Shown: positions 7,865 to 18,372, numbered from the stretch's first letter. The stretch: DNA of 64,000 nt from Virgisporangium aurantiacum (GCF_016863635.1 NZ_BOPG01000003.1:349383-413382), one strand, 5' to 3'. Numbers and translations are program-made. Notes: generated by a model not told the origin, from the sequence alone.

Positions 7865-9217
7865 TTACGCCTCAACCAGGCGACGGTCTTCCTGGGCCGG
7901 AACCCGGACCGACTTGGTGACGTCGGCCAGCTCCCGGTCGAGCCCGGTGAGTTCGGGCTCCTCGGCCTTCGCCGTGGCCGGCACGGGTGCCAGCGGCACC
8001 GCGACCAGCATGATCAGGCTCAGCCACACGTAGGCGTTGCTGCCCAGCCAGCCGTACCACGTCTCGAACTTGCCGTTGAAGGCCCACACCAGCCGGCTGC
8101 ACATCACCGCGTAGGTGACCGCGGCGAGGCCGAGCAGCCAGTTGCGGCGCCGCTTCGACAGGCCCTTCACCAGCCCCCGGTCGACCAGCAGGATCATCGC
8201 CGGCAGCACCCACACGAGGTGGTGCACCCAGGTGATCGGGCTGATCAGCACGCCGACGATGCCGGTGAGCGCCAGGCCCATCGCCTCGTCGCCGCGCCGG
8301 GCGGCCTGCCGCGACCGCCACGCCCACACCGCGAGCGTCGCGAGCACCAGCAGCCCCCACGTCGCCGTGGACGGCTGGACGGAGTCCCACCGGTGCACGA
8401 CACCGTTGAGCGACTGGTTCGACACGAACGAGTTCTCACCGACCCGGCTGGTGTTCCACAGCGCGTCGGTCCAGAAGATCCGGGACGCGTCGGGCGCCAC
8501 CGCACCGGCGAGCACGGTGGCCGCCATCATGGTGCCGCTGGCGACGGCCGCGGCGCGGAACCGCTTCGTGATCACCAGGTAGATGATGAAGATGCCCGGC
8601 GTGAGCTTGATCGCGGTGGCCAGACCGATGCCGACGCCCGCGACGCTGCGGTTGTACCGCACCAGGAACAGCACGTCGGCCGCGACGAGCACCAGCAGGA
8701 TCGCGTTGACCTGGCCGAAGAGGAACGTCTCGCGCATCGGCTCGAACGCGACCGCGAGCGCCGCCGCGATGCCCAGCACGAACCACGGCGACCAGCCGTT
8801 GCGGCGCGCCATCGGCTCGACCAGCCAGTAGATCACCGCGAGCGCGGCGCCGACCGTGAGCAGCAGGCTGATGACGATCGCGACGTGCCAGCCGACGTAG
8901 GCCATCGGCAGCATGGTGAGCGCGGCGAACGGCGGGTACGTGAAGCCGTACTTGGTGCCCGGCAGCAGGTAGTCGTAGATCTCGCCGTTGCCGGCGACCC
9001 AGTGGTTCATCGCGCCGAAGTAGACCCGAAGGTCGAAGAAGCCGTGCCGCACCGCGAACGCGGCGTCGAACGCCACCGCGGCGACGAACAGCCCGAAGAC
9101 GATCGCCGCCTGACGCGTGCCCCGGCGCCTCGTCCACTCAGGCAGCCGGGCAGGCAGCTGCCGCAGCCGTGCCGGCATCGGAGCCGACCGCTGTGCAACC
9201 TGTTCCCGCGTTGACAC
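7865..9217 (-). CDS. GT87-like (DUF2029) integral membrane glycosyltransferase
   Basis: Encodes 450 aa from the GTG at 9217, chosen because GGAGGG lies 7 nt upstream; the open frame extends further upstream to 9424 but without a ribosome-binding site and into the divergent promoter region. About ten membrane helices are visible. Family signatures include the first extracytoplasmic loop with FFDLRVYFGAMNHW and YDYLLPGTKYGFTYPP, FGQVNAILL, and 'SPITWVHHLVW'. Such GT-C enzymes (alpha-mannosyltransferases of polyprenyl-phosphomannose type) extend phosphatidylinositol mannosides and lipomannan in actinobacteria. The acidic residue pair in loop 1 is the likely catalytic site. The exact acceptor is not determined. 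Confidence 0.85.
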   Translation of the reverse strand: MSTREQVAQRSAPMPARLRQLPARLPEWTRRRGTRQAAIVFGLFVAAVAFDAAFAVRHGFFDLRVYFGAMNHWVAGNGEIYDYLLPGTKYGFTYPPFAALTMLPMAYVGWHVAIVISLLLTVGAALAVIYWLVEPMARRNGWSPWFVLGIAAALAVAFEPMRETFLFGQVNAILLVLVAADVLFLVRYNRSVAGVGIGLATAIKLTPGIFIIYLVITKRFRAAAVASGTMMAATVLAGAVAPDASRIFWTDALWNTSRVGENSFVSNQSLNGVVHRWDSVQPSTATWGLLVLATLAVWAWRSRQAARRGDEAMGLALTGIVGVLISPITWVHHLVWVLPAMILLVDRGLVKGLSKRRRNWLLGLAAVTYAVMCSRLVWAFNGKFETWYGWLGSNAYVWLSLIMLVAVPLAPVPATAKAEEPELTGLDRELADVTKSVRVPAQEDRRLVEA

Positions 9218-9361
9218 GCCTGTGCCCTCCTCGTTGCGACCGTCTCTGACTGCCCACAAAAACAACGACCGAATCACATTCGTCGCCGTCCGCGTCAAGG
9301 GTGGGGCGCGGCGCGCCACCCTGCACGTCTCGTTACGAAACCGGTACGTACCCTTTGCTTT

Positions 9362-9940
9362 GTGGTGCTGTGTTACGTCCGGGTTGCGACACCCGAAGAT
9401 TCGGGCGAAATTGCCCGTATCCAACTAACGACCTGGCAGGTCGCCTACAACCGTTTCATACCACGCACAGTGATCGATGAACTTGAACTGGACTGGATCA
9501 CACGGCAATGGGAAGCCGCAGTGACATCTCCTCCAACATCACAGCATCGTGTGCTGGTCGCGGTTGAGCAGGCGGAAAAGCCTGGCACGAAACCGGGAAC
9601 AGCCTACCGTGCGGGGTTTGCCGCGTCAGGCCCGGCGGACCCGTCGGCCCTCGCCCCTGACGAGAATCACAACGCGCTGAGTGACGGAACAGTTGCGGTC
9701 ACCGAGTTGATGGTCGAGCCGCGATGGGGGCGCCGGGGGCACGGCAGCCGGTTACTCAGCGCATCTGTGGATCACTGGCGGCAGGACGGATACGACACCG
9801 CCGTGGCCTGGGTGTTCAGGGACGACGCGGCCACGGTGAGCTTTCTCACCGCGGCCGGTTGGGCACCCGACGGGGCGGCCCGTGCGCTGGACGTGGACGA
9901 CCTTCTCGTCCCCCAGATTCGATATCGAACCCGTCTCTAA
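9362..9940 (+). CDS. GNAT family N-acetyltransferase
   Basis: Encodes 192 aa. The acetyl-CoA-binding motif A is [20 protein letters not shown] (R/QxxGxG/A type), followed by motif B with WVFRDDAATVSFLTAAGW. The opening VRVATPEDSGEIARIQ is typical of small-substrate or protein GNATs; the substrate is unknown. The first of two tandem GTG codons (9362) is used; TACCCT (9349-9354) lies 7 nt upstream and no Shine-Dalgarno sequence is present, so it is probably leaderless. The first 240 nt are only about 55% GC against about 77% in the second half, suggesting a mosaic or acquired 5' part. It diverges from the GT87 gene and converges with dapB. Confidence 0.8.
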   Translation: MVLCYVRVATPEDSGEIARIQLTTWQVAYNRFIPRTVIDELELDWITRQWEAAVTSPPTSQHRVLVAVEQAEKPGTKPGTAYRAGFAASGPADPSALAPDENHNALSDGTVAVTELMVEPRWGRRGHGSRLLSASVDHWRQDGYDTAVAWVFRDDAATVSFLTAAGWAPDGAARALDVDDLLVPQIRYRTRL

Positions 9941-9953
9941 TGGCTCCGAAAAT

Positions 9954-10712
<759 letters not shown>

Positions 10713-10719
10713 TTACCGG

Positions 10720-11988
10720 TCAGGCAACGGCGGAGCTGAAGTCCCGGTCGTCGAAGGGACCGATGACCGCCAACGACGGCCGGCAGTCCAGCAGTTCGGC
10801 GGCGATCACGGCGACCTCCTCGGTGGTGACCCCGTCGACGCGCGTCAGGATCTCGTCGACCGACAGCAGGTCGGGGTGCAGCAGTTCGCCCTTGCCCAGC
10901 CGGCTCATCCGGGACCCGGTGTCCTCCAGCCCGAGCACCAGCGAGCCCTTCAACATCCCCTTGCCGCGGGCGACCTCGGACTCGGTGAGACCGCTCGCCG
11001 CCACCTTCGCCAACTCGTCGCGGGTGATCGCGAGCACCTCGTCGACCTTGCCCGGGGCGCAGCCCGCGTAGACGCCGAAGAGCCCGGCGTCGGCGTACAG
11101 CGACGTGAACGAGTAGACCGAGTACGCGAGCCCGCGCTTCTCCCGGATCTCCTGGAACAGCCGGCTCGACATGCCGCCGCCGAGCACGTTGTTCAGCACG
11201 CCGAGCGCGAACCGCCGCTCGTCACGGCGCGCCAGACCGGCACAGCCGAGCACCAGGTGCGCCTGTTCGGTGTCCTTGTCGAGCAGCACGACCTGCCCCG
11301 TACGGGCCACGACGAGCGGGGAGTCCGCCCGGGTGGGTGCCGCTGCGCCCGTCCCCTCGAACCCGCGACGGCCCGACAGCCCCGCGACCACGCCGGCCAC
11401 GACGGTGTCGTGGTCGAGATTCCCGGCGGCGGCGATGACGATCGACGGCCCGGTGTAGCGGGCCCGGTAGAAGTCGTTGATCTCGTCGCGGGTGAGCGCG
11501 CCGATGGTGCGGGCCGACCCGCTGATGCGCTGGCCGAGCGGGTGGTCGGCGAACACGGCCTCGGTGAACAGGTCGTGGACCTCGTCACCGGGCTCGTCGT
11601 CCTGCATCGCGATCTCTTCGAGGATCACGCCGCGCTCGGTCTCGACGTCGCCGGCCGCGAGCACCGAGTTGGCCACCACGTCGCACATGACGTCGACCGC
11701 GAGCGGCAGGTCGGCGTCGAGGATGCGCGCGTAGTAGCAGGTGTACTCCTTGGTGGTGAACGCGTTGGTCTCGCCGCCCACCGCCTCGATCTGGCTGGAG
11801 ATGTCCATCGCCGAGCGCTTCTCGGTGCCCTTGAAGAGCAGGTGCTCCAGGAAATGCGAGACGCCCGACTGCGCCGGCCCCTCGTCGCGGGCGCCGACAC
11901 CCACCCAGACCCCGACCGCCGCGCTGCGCATCGTCGGGATCGCCTCGGTGAGGACCCGCACGCCGTTCGGAAGGACGGTGCGGCGCAT
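10720..11988 (-). CDS. pepR: M16 family zinc metallopeptidase (PepR-like)
   Basis: Encodes 422 aa from the ATG at 11988; a TTG at 12006 (six codons upstream, right after AGGAAC) is the alternative. The zinc motif HxxEH is present as H45-F-L-E48-H49 in GVSHFLEHLLFKGT, with the distal Glu in VGGETNAFTTKEYT and VILEEIAMQDDEPGD, and the M16 C-terminal lobe follows. The family comprises processing peptidases (MPP/insulinase type); in actinobacteria this gene follows pnp. The pnp stop is 142 nt upstream with two hairpins between, so pepR may have reduced read-through from pnp. Confidence 0.9.
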   Translation of the reverse strand: MRRTVLPNGVRVLTEAIPTMRSAAVGVWVGVGARDEGPAQSGVSHFLEHLLFKGTEKRSAMDISSQIEAVGGETNAFTTKEYTCYYARILDADLPLAVDVMCDVVANSVLAAGDVETERGVILEEIAMQDDEPGDEVHDLFTEAVFADHPLGQRISGSARTIGALTRDEINDFYRARYTGPSIVIAAAGNLDHDTVVAGVVAGLSGRRGFEGTGAAAPTRADSPLVVARTGQVVLLDKDTEQAHLVLGCAGLARRDERRFALGVLNNVLGGGMSSRLFQEIREKRGLAYSVYSFTSLYADAGLFGVYAGCAPGKVDEVLAITRDELAKVAASGLTESEVARGKGMLKGSLVLGLEDTGSRMSRLGKGELLHPDLLSVDEILTRVDGVTTEEVAVIAAELLDCRPSLAVIGPFDDRDFSSAVA

Positions 11989-12042
11989 GGAATCAGTCTC
12001 GTTCAATGTTCCTGCTCGGGGGTGAAGGGGATGGGAGACGCC

Positions 12043-12123
12043 GGGGCGCCCCGAATGTAGTCGAGGCGCCCCGGGTCGTGCCTGTCGTGCCTGTCTTGCC
12101 TGGCTCGCGGGGCTTCCGCGAGC
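12043..12123 (-). terminator. two stem-loops between pnp and pepR
   Basis: The first stem-loop after the pnp stop is GCTCGCGG (12103-12110) paired with CCGCGAGC (12116-12123), an 8-bp perfect stem with a 5-nt loop. The second pairs GGGGCGCC (12043-12050) with GGCGCCCC (12065-12072). Neither is followed by a clear U-run on the minus strand, so partial termination, 3'-end protection or processing are all possible. A short degenerate direct repeat (cgtgcctgt) lies between them. Confidence 0.55.
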
Positions 12124-12130
12124 AGGACGG

Positions 12131-14617
12131 TCAGTCGCGGCGCTGACGCCGACGGCGGAACTCGCCGCCCTCGTCGCCGCTGCCGCCTTCGCCGCCGGCC
12201 TCACCACCGGTGGGGGCAGCGGTGGGGCCGCCGCCCTCGCCGGCCGGCGCGTCCGTGGCGGCGGCGCGCGGAGCACCGTCACCCCGGTCGCTGCGCTCGC
12301 GGCGCGGACCACGGTCGCCGCCGCGGTCGCCACGGTCGCGCGGGCCACGGTCGCCACGGTCGCGGCGCGGGCCACGGTCGCCGCCGCGGTCACCGCCCCG
12401 GTCGCCGCCGCCACCCTCGGCCGCCGGAGCGACCTCGCCGTCGGCGCGCACCTTGTCGAGGTAGACCTTGCCGCGGGCGTCGATGTCGGCGATCTGGACC
12501 TCGACCTTGTCGCCGACGTTCAGGAAGTCCTCGACCCGCTCGACCCGCTTGCCCTCGCCCACCTTGGAGATGTGCAGCAGGCCGTCGCGGCCGGGCAGCA
12601 GCGAGACGAACGCGCCGAACGCGGCCGTCTTCACCACTGTGCCGAGGAAGCGGTCGCCCACCTTCGGCAGGGTCGGGTTGGCGATCGCGTTGATCCGCTC
12701 GACCGCCGCCTGCGCCGACGGGCCGTCGGTGGCGCCGACGTAGATCGTGCCGTCGTCCTCGATGGTGATGTCGGCGCCGGTCTCGTCCTGGATCGCGTTG
12801 ATCATCTGACCCTTCGGGCCGATGACCGCGCCGATCTTGTCGACCGGAATCTTGACGGTGGTGACGCGCGGCGCGTAGTCGGACATCTCCGCCGGCGCCG
12901 CGATCGCCTCCTCCATCACGTCGAGGATGGTCTGGCGCGCCTCGTGTGCCTGCTGCAGCGCGGCGGCGAGCACGTCGGACGGGATGCCGTCGAGCTTGGT
13001 GTCGAGCTGCAGCGCGGTGACGTACTCCCGCGTGCCGGCGACCTTGAAGTCCATGTCGCCGAACGCGTCCTCGGCACCGAGGATGTCGGTGAGGGTGACG
13101 TACTGCGTCTTGCCCTCGACCTCGTCGGAGATCAGGCCCATCGCGATGCCGGCGACGGCCGCCTTCAGCGGGACACCCGCCGACAGCAGCGCCATCGACG
13201 ACGCGCAGACCGAACCCATCGAGGTGGACCCGTTGGAGCCGAACGCCTCCGACACCTGCCGGATCGCGTACGGGAACTCCTCGCGGCTCGGCAGCACCGG
13301 GATCAGGGCCCGCTCGGCGAGCGCGCCGTGCCCGATCTCGCGCCGCTTCGGCGCGCCGACCCGGCCGGTCTCGCCGACCGAGTAGGGCGGGAAGTTGTAG
13401 TTGTGCATGTACCGCTTGGACTTCGCCAGGCCGAGCGTGTCGAGCGTCTGCTCGAGGCGGAGCATGTTCAGCGTGGTGACGCCCATGATCTGGGTCTCGC
13501 CGCGCTCGAACAGCGCCGAACCGTGCACCCGCGGCAGCACGCCGATCTCCGCGGTGAGCGGACGGATGTCGCGCGGGCCACGCCCGTCGATGCGGACCTG
13601 CTCGCGCAGGACGCGGGCGCGCACCTCGTTCTTGGTGAGCGACCTGATCGCCGCGGAGAGCTCCTTCTCGCGCCCCTCGAACTGGGCGCCGAGCTGCTCG
13701 ATGGCGGCGGCCTTGACCTTGTCGAGGGCCTCCTCGCGCTCGGCCTTCGGGGCGATCTTCAGCGCCTCGGCGACCTGCGCCCGGACGGCGCCGGCGACGG
13801 CCTCGTAGGCGTCGTCGGCGTACTCGTGGAAGGTCGGGTACTCCTGCACCGGCTTCGCCGCGACCTCGGCCAGCTCGCTCTGCGCGCGGCACAACTCGCG
13901 GATGGCCGGCTTCGCGGCCTCCAGGCCGGCGGCCACCACGTCTTCGGTGGGTGCCGCGGCACCGGCGGCGACCAGAGCGATGGTGTGCTCGGTGGCCTCG
14001 GCCTCGACCATCATGATCGCCACGTCACCGTCGGGCAGCGCGCGCCCGGCGACGACCATGTCGAACGTGGCCTTGGCGATCTCGTCGTTGGTGGGGAACG
14101 CGACCCACTGGCCCTCGACGTGCGCCATGCGGGTGGCACCGACCGGGCCGCTGAACGGCAGGCCGGACAGCTTCGTCGACATCGACGCGGCGTTGATCGC
14201 CACGACGTCGTACGGGTGCTGCGGGTCGAGCGCCAGCACCGTCTCGACGACCTGGACCTCGTTGCGCAGGCCCTTCACGAACGTGGGCCGCAGCGGGCGG
14301 TCGATGAGCCGGCAGGTGAGGATCGCGTCTTCGCTCGGCCGGCCCTCGCGGCGGAAGAACGAGCCGGGGATCCGCCCGGCCGCGTACATCCGCTCCTCGA
14401 CGTCGACGGTGAGCGGGAAGAAGTCGAACTGCTCCTTCGGCGCCTTGCTGGCCGTGGTGGCCGAAAGCACCACGGTGTCGCCCAGCTGGGCGAGCACCGA
14501 ACCGGCGGCCTGACGAGCCAGGCGACCGGTCGAGAAGATCACTTCGCGGGTGCCGCGCGCACCGTTGTCGATCACTGCGCGGGATTGGTGGGTGCCGAGA
14601 GTGGTCGGCTGGGTCAT
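12131..14617 (-). CDS. pnp: polyribonucleotide nucleotidyltransferase
   Basis: Encodes 828 aa. PNPase degrades RNA phosphorolytically (or adds tails) as a trimer. Visible parts in order: two RNase PH cores (the second around [21 protein letters not shown] and [22 protein letters not shown]), KH domain ([22 protein letters not shown]) and S1 domain ([22 protein letters not shown]). The last ~95 residues form a low-complexity tail of RGD/DRGG/PRR repeats followed by Gly/Ala/Glu-rich sequence, likely an RNA-contact tail; it is longer than in many homologues. AAGGAG lies about 11 nt before the ATG. rpsO is upstream on the same strand, as in most bacteria. Confidence 0.97.
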   Translation of the reverse strand: MTQPTTLGTHQSRAVIDNGARGTREVIFSTGRLARQAAGSVLAQLGDTVVLSATTASKAPKEQFDFFPLTVDVEERMYAAGRIPGSFFRREGRPSEDAILTCRLIDRPLRPTFVKGLRNEVQVVETVLALDPQHPYDVVAINAASMSTKLSGLPFSGPVGATRMAHVEGQWVAFPTNDEIAKATFDMVVAGRALPDGDVAIMMVEAEATEHTIALVAAGAAAPTEDVVAAGLEAAKPAIRELCRAQSELAEVAAKPVQEYPTFHEYADDAYEAVAGAVRAQVAEALKIAPKAEREEALDKVKAAAIEQLGAQFEGREKELSAAIRSLTKNEVRARVLREQVRIDGRGPRDIRPLTAEIGVLPRVHGSALFERGETQIMGVTTLNMLRLEQTLDTLGLAKSKRYMHNYNFPPYSVGETGRVGAPKRREIGHGALAERALIPVLPSREEFPYAIRQVSEAFGSNGSTSMGSVCASSMALLSAGVPLKAAVAGIAMGLISDEVEGKTQYVTLTDILGAEDAFGDMDFKVAGTREYVTALQLDTKLDGIPSDVLAAALQQAHEARQTILDVMEEAIAAPAEMSDYAPRVTTVKIPVDKIGAVIGPKGQMINAIQDETGADITIEDDGTIYVGATDGPSAQAAVERINAIANPTLPKVGDRFLGTVVKTAAFGAFVSLLPGRDGLLHISKVGEGKRVERVEDFLNVGDKVEVQIADIDARGKVYLDKVRADGEVAPAAEGGGGDRGGDRGGDRGPRRDRGDRGPRDRGDRGGDRGPRRERSDRGDGAPRAAATDAPAGEGGGPTAAPTGGEAGGEGGSGDEGGEFRRRRQRRD

Positions 14618-14789
14618 GTGGGTGTGTACTCCTTCGATCAGTTCTTCGAAAGGTGCCCCACCCAGAGCGACCGGCCGCCGGTCTTCGATCGAAGCTCGCG
14701 GGTCCTACGTTTCAAGGTCCGAAAGCCACTACCGAGGACCGGTGCACCGTCGCTCACGGGGCGTAAAGCACCAGTGTTACAGAAAACAA

Positions 14790-14818
14790 GAGGGAGCGGC
14801 GAGTTACGCCGCTCCCTC
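14790..14818 (-). terminator. rho-independent terminator after rpsO
   Basis: A perfect 12-bp stem (GAGGGAGCGGCG / CGCCGCTCCCTC) with a 5-nt loop begins 6 nt beyond the rpsO stop. On the minus strand it is followed by TTGTTTTCTG, a good U-rich tract. The region from here to the pnp start (14618-14789) carries no gene and should hold the pnp promoter. Confidence 0.92.
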
Positions 14819-14823
14819 GAGGC

Positions 14824-15093
14824 CTATCGACGCAGGCCAAGCCGCTCGATGAGCGACCGGTACCGGGCGATGTCGGTCTTCTGAAGGTAGTTCAGCAGCC
14901 GGCGACGGCGGCCGACCAACAGGAGCAGGCCGCGGCGGCTGTGGTGGTCGTGCTTGTGCTCCCGGAGGTGGTCGGTGAGGTCGCGGATCCGCTTGCTCAG
15001 CATCGCGACCTGAACCTCCGGCGAGCCGGTGTCGCTTTCGCCGGTCTTGTACTCCGAGATGATCTCGGTCTTCTGGGCGGTGTCGAGCGCCAT
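14824..15093 (-). CDS. rpsO: 30S ribosomal protein S15
   Basis: Encodes 89 aa, the usual length. S15 binds the central domain of 16S rRNA early in 30S assembly. Conserved blocks [16 protein letters not shown] and [20 protein letters not shown] are intact. GGGAGAAC precedes the ATG closely. It lies between ribF and pnp in the canonical order and has its own strong terminator, so most transcripts probably end before pnp. Confidence 0.98.
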   Translation of the reverse strand: MALDTAQKTEIISEYKTGESDTGSPEVQVAMLSKRIRDLTDHLREHKHDHHSRRGLLLLVGRRRRLLNYLQKTDIARYRSLIERLGLRR

Positions 15094-15184
15094 GTTCTCC
15101 CTTAAATCTGTTTACCGGGTGTGCCCGGGCCCGCGGCGTCGGGCAGGCATCCGGGCTTCGCGCCATCTCAGAAGGCACGACGAA

Positions 15185-15203
15185 CCGCCGGATCAGCCGG
15201 CGG
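15185..15203 (-). terminator. stem-loop across the ribF stop codon
   Basis: CCGCCGG (15185-15191) pairs with CCGGCGG (15197-15203) around a 5-nt loop that contains part of the ribF stop codon. No U-run follows on the minus strand. It may be a weak terminator or a 3'-end stabilising hairpin for the truB-ribF message. Confidence 0.45.
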
Positions 15204-16161
15204 ACTCCTCCACGGTACCAGGTTCACTGAGGAGACTTCTGGTGCGGGCGACGTCGTCGTTGATCTGTTCCACCAGCGGCGGCAGCGAGGTGTAGGTGCG
15301 CTGCTCGCGGAGCCGTTCGACGAAGTCGAGCGCGATCCGTTCGCCGTAGATGTCGGCGTCGAAGTCGAGGATGAACGCCTCCACGCGCCGCTCCCGGCCG
15401 GAAAAGGTGGGGTTCGTCCCGATCGACACGGCACCCACCCGGTTGGTGTCGCTGGGCGTGGGGTGCCCGATCGCGACCCGCGCGGCGTAGACGCCGTCGG
15501 CCGGCACGGCCGCGTACTGGCTGCTCATGAGGTTCGCGGTCGGGAAGCCGAGTTGGCGCCCCCGCTGGTCGCCGCGGACCACCACGCCCTCCAGGCGATG
15601 GGGGCGCCCGAGCGCGGCGGCCGCCGCGCCCACGTCACCCGCCGCGATCAGCGAGCGGATGTAGGTGGACGAGAAGACGGTGTCACCGGCCGCCACCAGC
15701 GGCGCCTCCTCGACCCCGAACCCGAACGTCCGGCCGAGCCGGCGCAGCAGGTCGACGTCGCCGGCGGCCTTGTGGCCGAAGCGGAAGTTCTCCCCCACCA
15801 CCACGAAGCCGGCGTGCAGGGTGTCGACGAGCACGTCGTGCACGAAGCCCTCGGCCGACAGCTTGGAGAAGTCCAGCGTGAACGGGATGACGCAGAGGGC
15901 GTCGACGCCCAGCCCGGCGATCAGTTCGGCCTTACGGCTGGGCTCGGTGAGCACCGCCGGATGCGACCCGGGCCGCACGACCTCGGCCGGGTGCGGGTCG
16001 AACGTCATCACGACGGCCGGCACGCCGGTCTCCCTGGCCCGCTTCACGGCGTGCCCGATGATCTGCTGGTGCCCGCGATGGACACCGTCGAACACGCCGA
16101 TGGTGACGACCGACCGGCCCCACCCGCCCGGCACCGAGTCCAGACCCCGCCACCTGAGCAT
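15193..16161 (-). CDS. ribF: bifunctional riboflavin kinase / FAD synthetase
   Basis: Encodes 322 aa. The N-terminal adenylyltransferase domain has VVTIGVFDGVHRGHQQII and the STYIRSLIAAGDV signature; the C-terminal riboflavin kinase domain has GRQLGFPTANL and FSGRERRVEAFILDFDADIYG. Makes FMN and FAD from riboflavin and ATP. The ATG at 16161 shares one base with the truB stop (TGATG), a strong translational coupling signal and the reason for choosing this start over the longer open frame. The truB-ribF-rpsO order is conserved. Confidence 0.96.
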   Translation of the reverse strand: MLRWRGLDSVPGGWGRSVVTIGVFDGVHRGHQQIIGHAVKRARETGVPAVVMTFDPHPAEVVRPGSHPAVLTEPSRKAELIAGLGVDALCVIPFTLDFSKLSAEGFVHDVLVDTLHAGFVVVGENFRFGHKAAGDVDLLRRLGRTFGFGVEEAPLVAAGDTVFSSTYIRSLIAAGDVGAAAAALGRPHRLEGVVVRGDQRGRQLGFPTANLMSSQYAAVPADGVYAARVAIGHPTPSDTNRVGAVSIGTNPTFSGRERRVEAFILDFDADIYGERIALDFVERLREQRTYTSLPPLVEQINDDVARTRSLLSEPGTVEESAG

Positions 16162-17054
16162 CAGTCTCCTCCCACGAGCACGACCTCGGGACGGGCCCGC
16201 CCGTCCCGCTCGGACACCACGGCCAGCACCTCGCCGGCCGGATCGAACACGGCGTACGGGCCGGCGATGCCGACCGTCGCCAGCGGACCGCCATGTCGCA
16301 GCGTGCGCGTCTCCGCCTCGGTGGCGTCGCGGCGCGGCAGGAGCCGGGCGGCGGCGGCCGAGATGTCGAGGTTGATCGGATTCTCGGCCAGCTCCTCGAG
16401 CGTGGCCGCCTCGGCCAGCGTGAAGCCGCCGACGGCGGTGCGCCGCAACGCCGTGAGGTGCCCGCCGGTCTTGAGGTCGGCGCCCAGGTCGCGGGCGAGC
16501 GCCCGGATGTAGGTGCCGGACGAGCACTCGACGTCGACGTCGAGGTCGATCACGCCGTCACCCCGGCGGGTCGCCAGGAGGTCGAACCGCGACACCGTGA
16601 CCGGCCGCGCGGCCAGTTCGACCGCCTCGCCCTTGCGCACCTTGGCGTAGGCCCGCACGCCCTTGATCTTGATCGCGCTCACGGCGCTGGGCACCTGCTC
16701 GATCGCGCCGGTCAGGGCGGCGATCCCCTGCGCGACAAGATCATCGGTGACGCCCGAAGCGTCGGCGCTCGACGTGACCTCGCCCTCGGCGTCGTCGGTG
16801 ATCGTCGACTGGCCCAGCCGGATCGTTCCGAGGTACCGCTTGGTGCTGCCGACCACGTAGGTGAGCAGGCGGGTCGCCCGCTCGACCCCGAGCACGAGCA
16901 CGCCGGTGGCCATCGGATCGAGCGTGCCGCCGTGCCCGACCCGGCGGGTACGGGCCAGCCGCCGAACCCGGGCGACCACGTCGTGCGACGTCATTCCGGC
17001 CGGCTTGTCGACGACGACGATGCCCCCTCTGCTCACGGGGTCACAGCGTGCCAC
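16161..17054 (-). CDS. truB: tRNA pseudouridine(55) synthase
   Basis: Encodes 297 aa. TruB makes pseudouridine 55 in the T-loop of tRNAs. The catalytic Asp is in GHGGTLDPMATGVL; the KIKGVRAYAKVRKGE block and SSGTYIRALARDLG are family signatures. GTG at 17054 lies 6 nt after the MATE stop; an internal GTG (VSRGG) seven codons in is an alternative start. It overlaps ribF by one nucleotide. Confidence 0.96.
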   Translation of the reverse strand: MARCDPVSRGGIVVVDKPAGMTSHDVVARVRRLARTRRVGHGGTLDPMATGVLVLGVERATRLLTYVVGSTKRYLGTIRLGQSTITDDAEGEVTSSADASGVTDDLVAQGIAALTGAIEQVPSAVSAIKIKGVRAYAKVRKGEAVELAARPVTVSRFDLLATRRGDGVIDLDVDVECSSGTYIRALARDLGADLKTGGHLTALRRTAVGGFTLAEAATLEELAENPINLDISAAAARLLPRRDATEAETRTLRHGGPLATVGIAGPYAVFDPAGEVLAVVSERDGRARPEVVLVGGD

Positions 17055-17060
17055 ACGGGG

Positions 17061-18365
17061 TTACACCGTCGCGCCCACCCTGGCCCAGCGACCGCTTCGC
17101 ACCCGCAGCAGCATGCCGGCCAGGCGGGCCAGGATGAACAGGGTCAGCGCGGCCCACACCCCGCCCAGGCCGAGGTCGAGCCGGCCGGCCAGCAGCGCAC
17201 CCGGCATGAACACCCCGAAACCGGCCACGATCGTCAGGTTGCGCAGGAACCGGGTGTCGCCGGCGCCGAGCAGCACGCCGTCGAGCGCGAACAGGAGGCC
17301 CGCGAACGGCTGCATGGCCACGAACCACGGCCAGGCCAGCAGCGCCTGGTCGATCACCGCCTGGTCGTCGGTGAACAGGCCGGGCAGCACCGCGGCGCCG
17401 GCGCCGATCACCACGGCGAAGCCCACGCCGGTGACGATGCCGACCAGCGCGACCCGTCGGGCCAGCCAGCGCGCGCCGTCGGCCCGGCCGCCGCCGAGCT
17501 CCGCGCCGACCAGCGACTGCGCGGCGATCGCCACCGCGTCCTGGGCCAACGTGCAGAACATCCACAACTGCAGCGCGATCTGGTGCCCGGCCACCGCCGC
17601 CGACCCGAAGCTCGCCGCGACCGCGGTGGCGCTGAAGAACGACCCCTGCATGGCGGCGCCGCGCAGCAGCAGGTCACGGCCCATCACGAGCTGGCCGCGC
17701 AGCACCGCGAGGTCGGGCCGCAGCGGCGCGCGCTCGCGCATCAGCGCCCGCAGGAACAGCAGGCCGCTGAGCGTCTGCGCGACGGCGTTCGCGATCGCCG
17801 AACCCACCAGGCCGAGCCCCGCCGGGTAGACCAGGATCGGGCAGAGCACCGCCGAGAGCAGGCTCGCCGAGAGCACGTAGTAGAGGGGACGCCGCATGTC
17901 CTGCACGCCGCGCATCCAGCCGTTGCCGGCGGTGGCCAGGAGCAGGCCGGGCGCGCCGAGCGCGGCGACCCGGAGCCAGGTGGTGGCGGCGTCGGCCACC
18001 TCGGCGTCCCCGCCGGCCATGGCCCTGCCCAGCGGACCCGCACCGATCTGCGCGACGAGCGCGACCAGCACGCCGAACCCGAACGCCAGCCACGATCCCT
18101 GCACGCCCTCGGCGATGGCCTCGGCCCGCTGGCCGGCGCCGAAGCGGCGGGCCACCCGGGCGGTGGTGCCGTACGAGACGACCGTGCCGAGCCAGGCCGC
18201 GATCGTGAGCGCGCTGCCGCCGATGGCCAGCCCGGCCAGCGGCACCCGGCCCAGGTGACCGACGACGGCGGTGTCGACCAGCACGTACGTCGGCTCGATG
18301 GCCAGCACCACGAGCGCCGGCAGGGCGAGCGCGGCCACCCGGCGCATGGTGGGCTCGGTGGTCAT
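17061..18365 (-). CDS. MATE family efflux transporter (DinF-like)
   Basis: Encodes 434 aa with 12 hydrophobic segments and two MatE repeats; start from MTTEPTMRR at 18365. DinF-type transporters export cationic compounds by Na+/H+ antiport. TM1 carries EPTYVLVDTAVVGHLG and the second half QDAVAIAAQSLVGAELG, both typical. The position between rbfA and truB is where dinF occurs in other actinobacteria. A predicted promoter (18373-18402) gives a leaderless or nearly leaderless transcript. The substrate is unknown. Confidence 0.9.
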   Translation of the reverse strand: MTTEPTMRRVAALALPALVVLAIEPTYVLVDTAVVGHLGRVPLAGLAIGGSALTIAAWLGTVVSYGTTARVARRFGAGQRAEAIAEGVQGSWLAFGFGVLVALVAQIGAGPLGRAMAGGDAEVADAATTWLRVAALGAPGLLLATAGNGWMRGVQDMRRPLYYVLSASLLSAVLCPILVYPAGLGLVGSAIANAVAQTLSGLLFLRALMRERAPLRPDLAVLRGQLVMGRDLLLRGAAMQGSFFSATAVAASFGSAAVAGHQIALQLWMFCTLAQDAVAIAAQSLVGAELGGGRADGARWLARRVALVGIVTGVGFAVVIGAGAAVLPGLFTDDQAVIDQALLAWPWFVAMQPFAGLLFALDGVLLGAGDTRFLRNLTIVAGFGVFMPGALLAGRLDLGLGGVWAALTLFILARLAGMLLRVRSGRWARVGATV

Positions 18366-18372
18366 GCCCCCG

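Noticed and set aside
9218..9424. Longer start for the GT87-like gene (69 extra codons)
   Set aside because: The extension runs through the divergent promoter region and overlaps the GNAT start; GTG 9217 has a good ribosome-binding site.
12285..12420. Repeated GC-rich units that could be taken for a CRISPR array or satellite
   Set aside because: The units are in frame with pnp and encode the RGD/DRGG tail; no spacer pattern and no cas genes.
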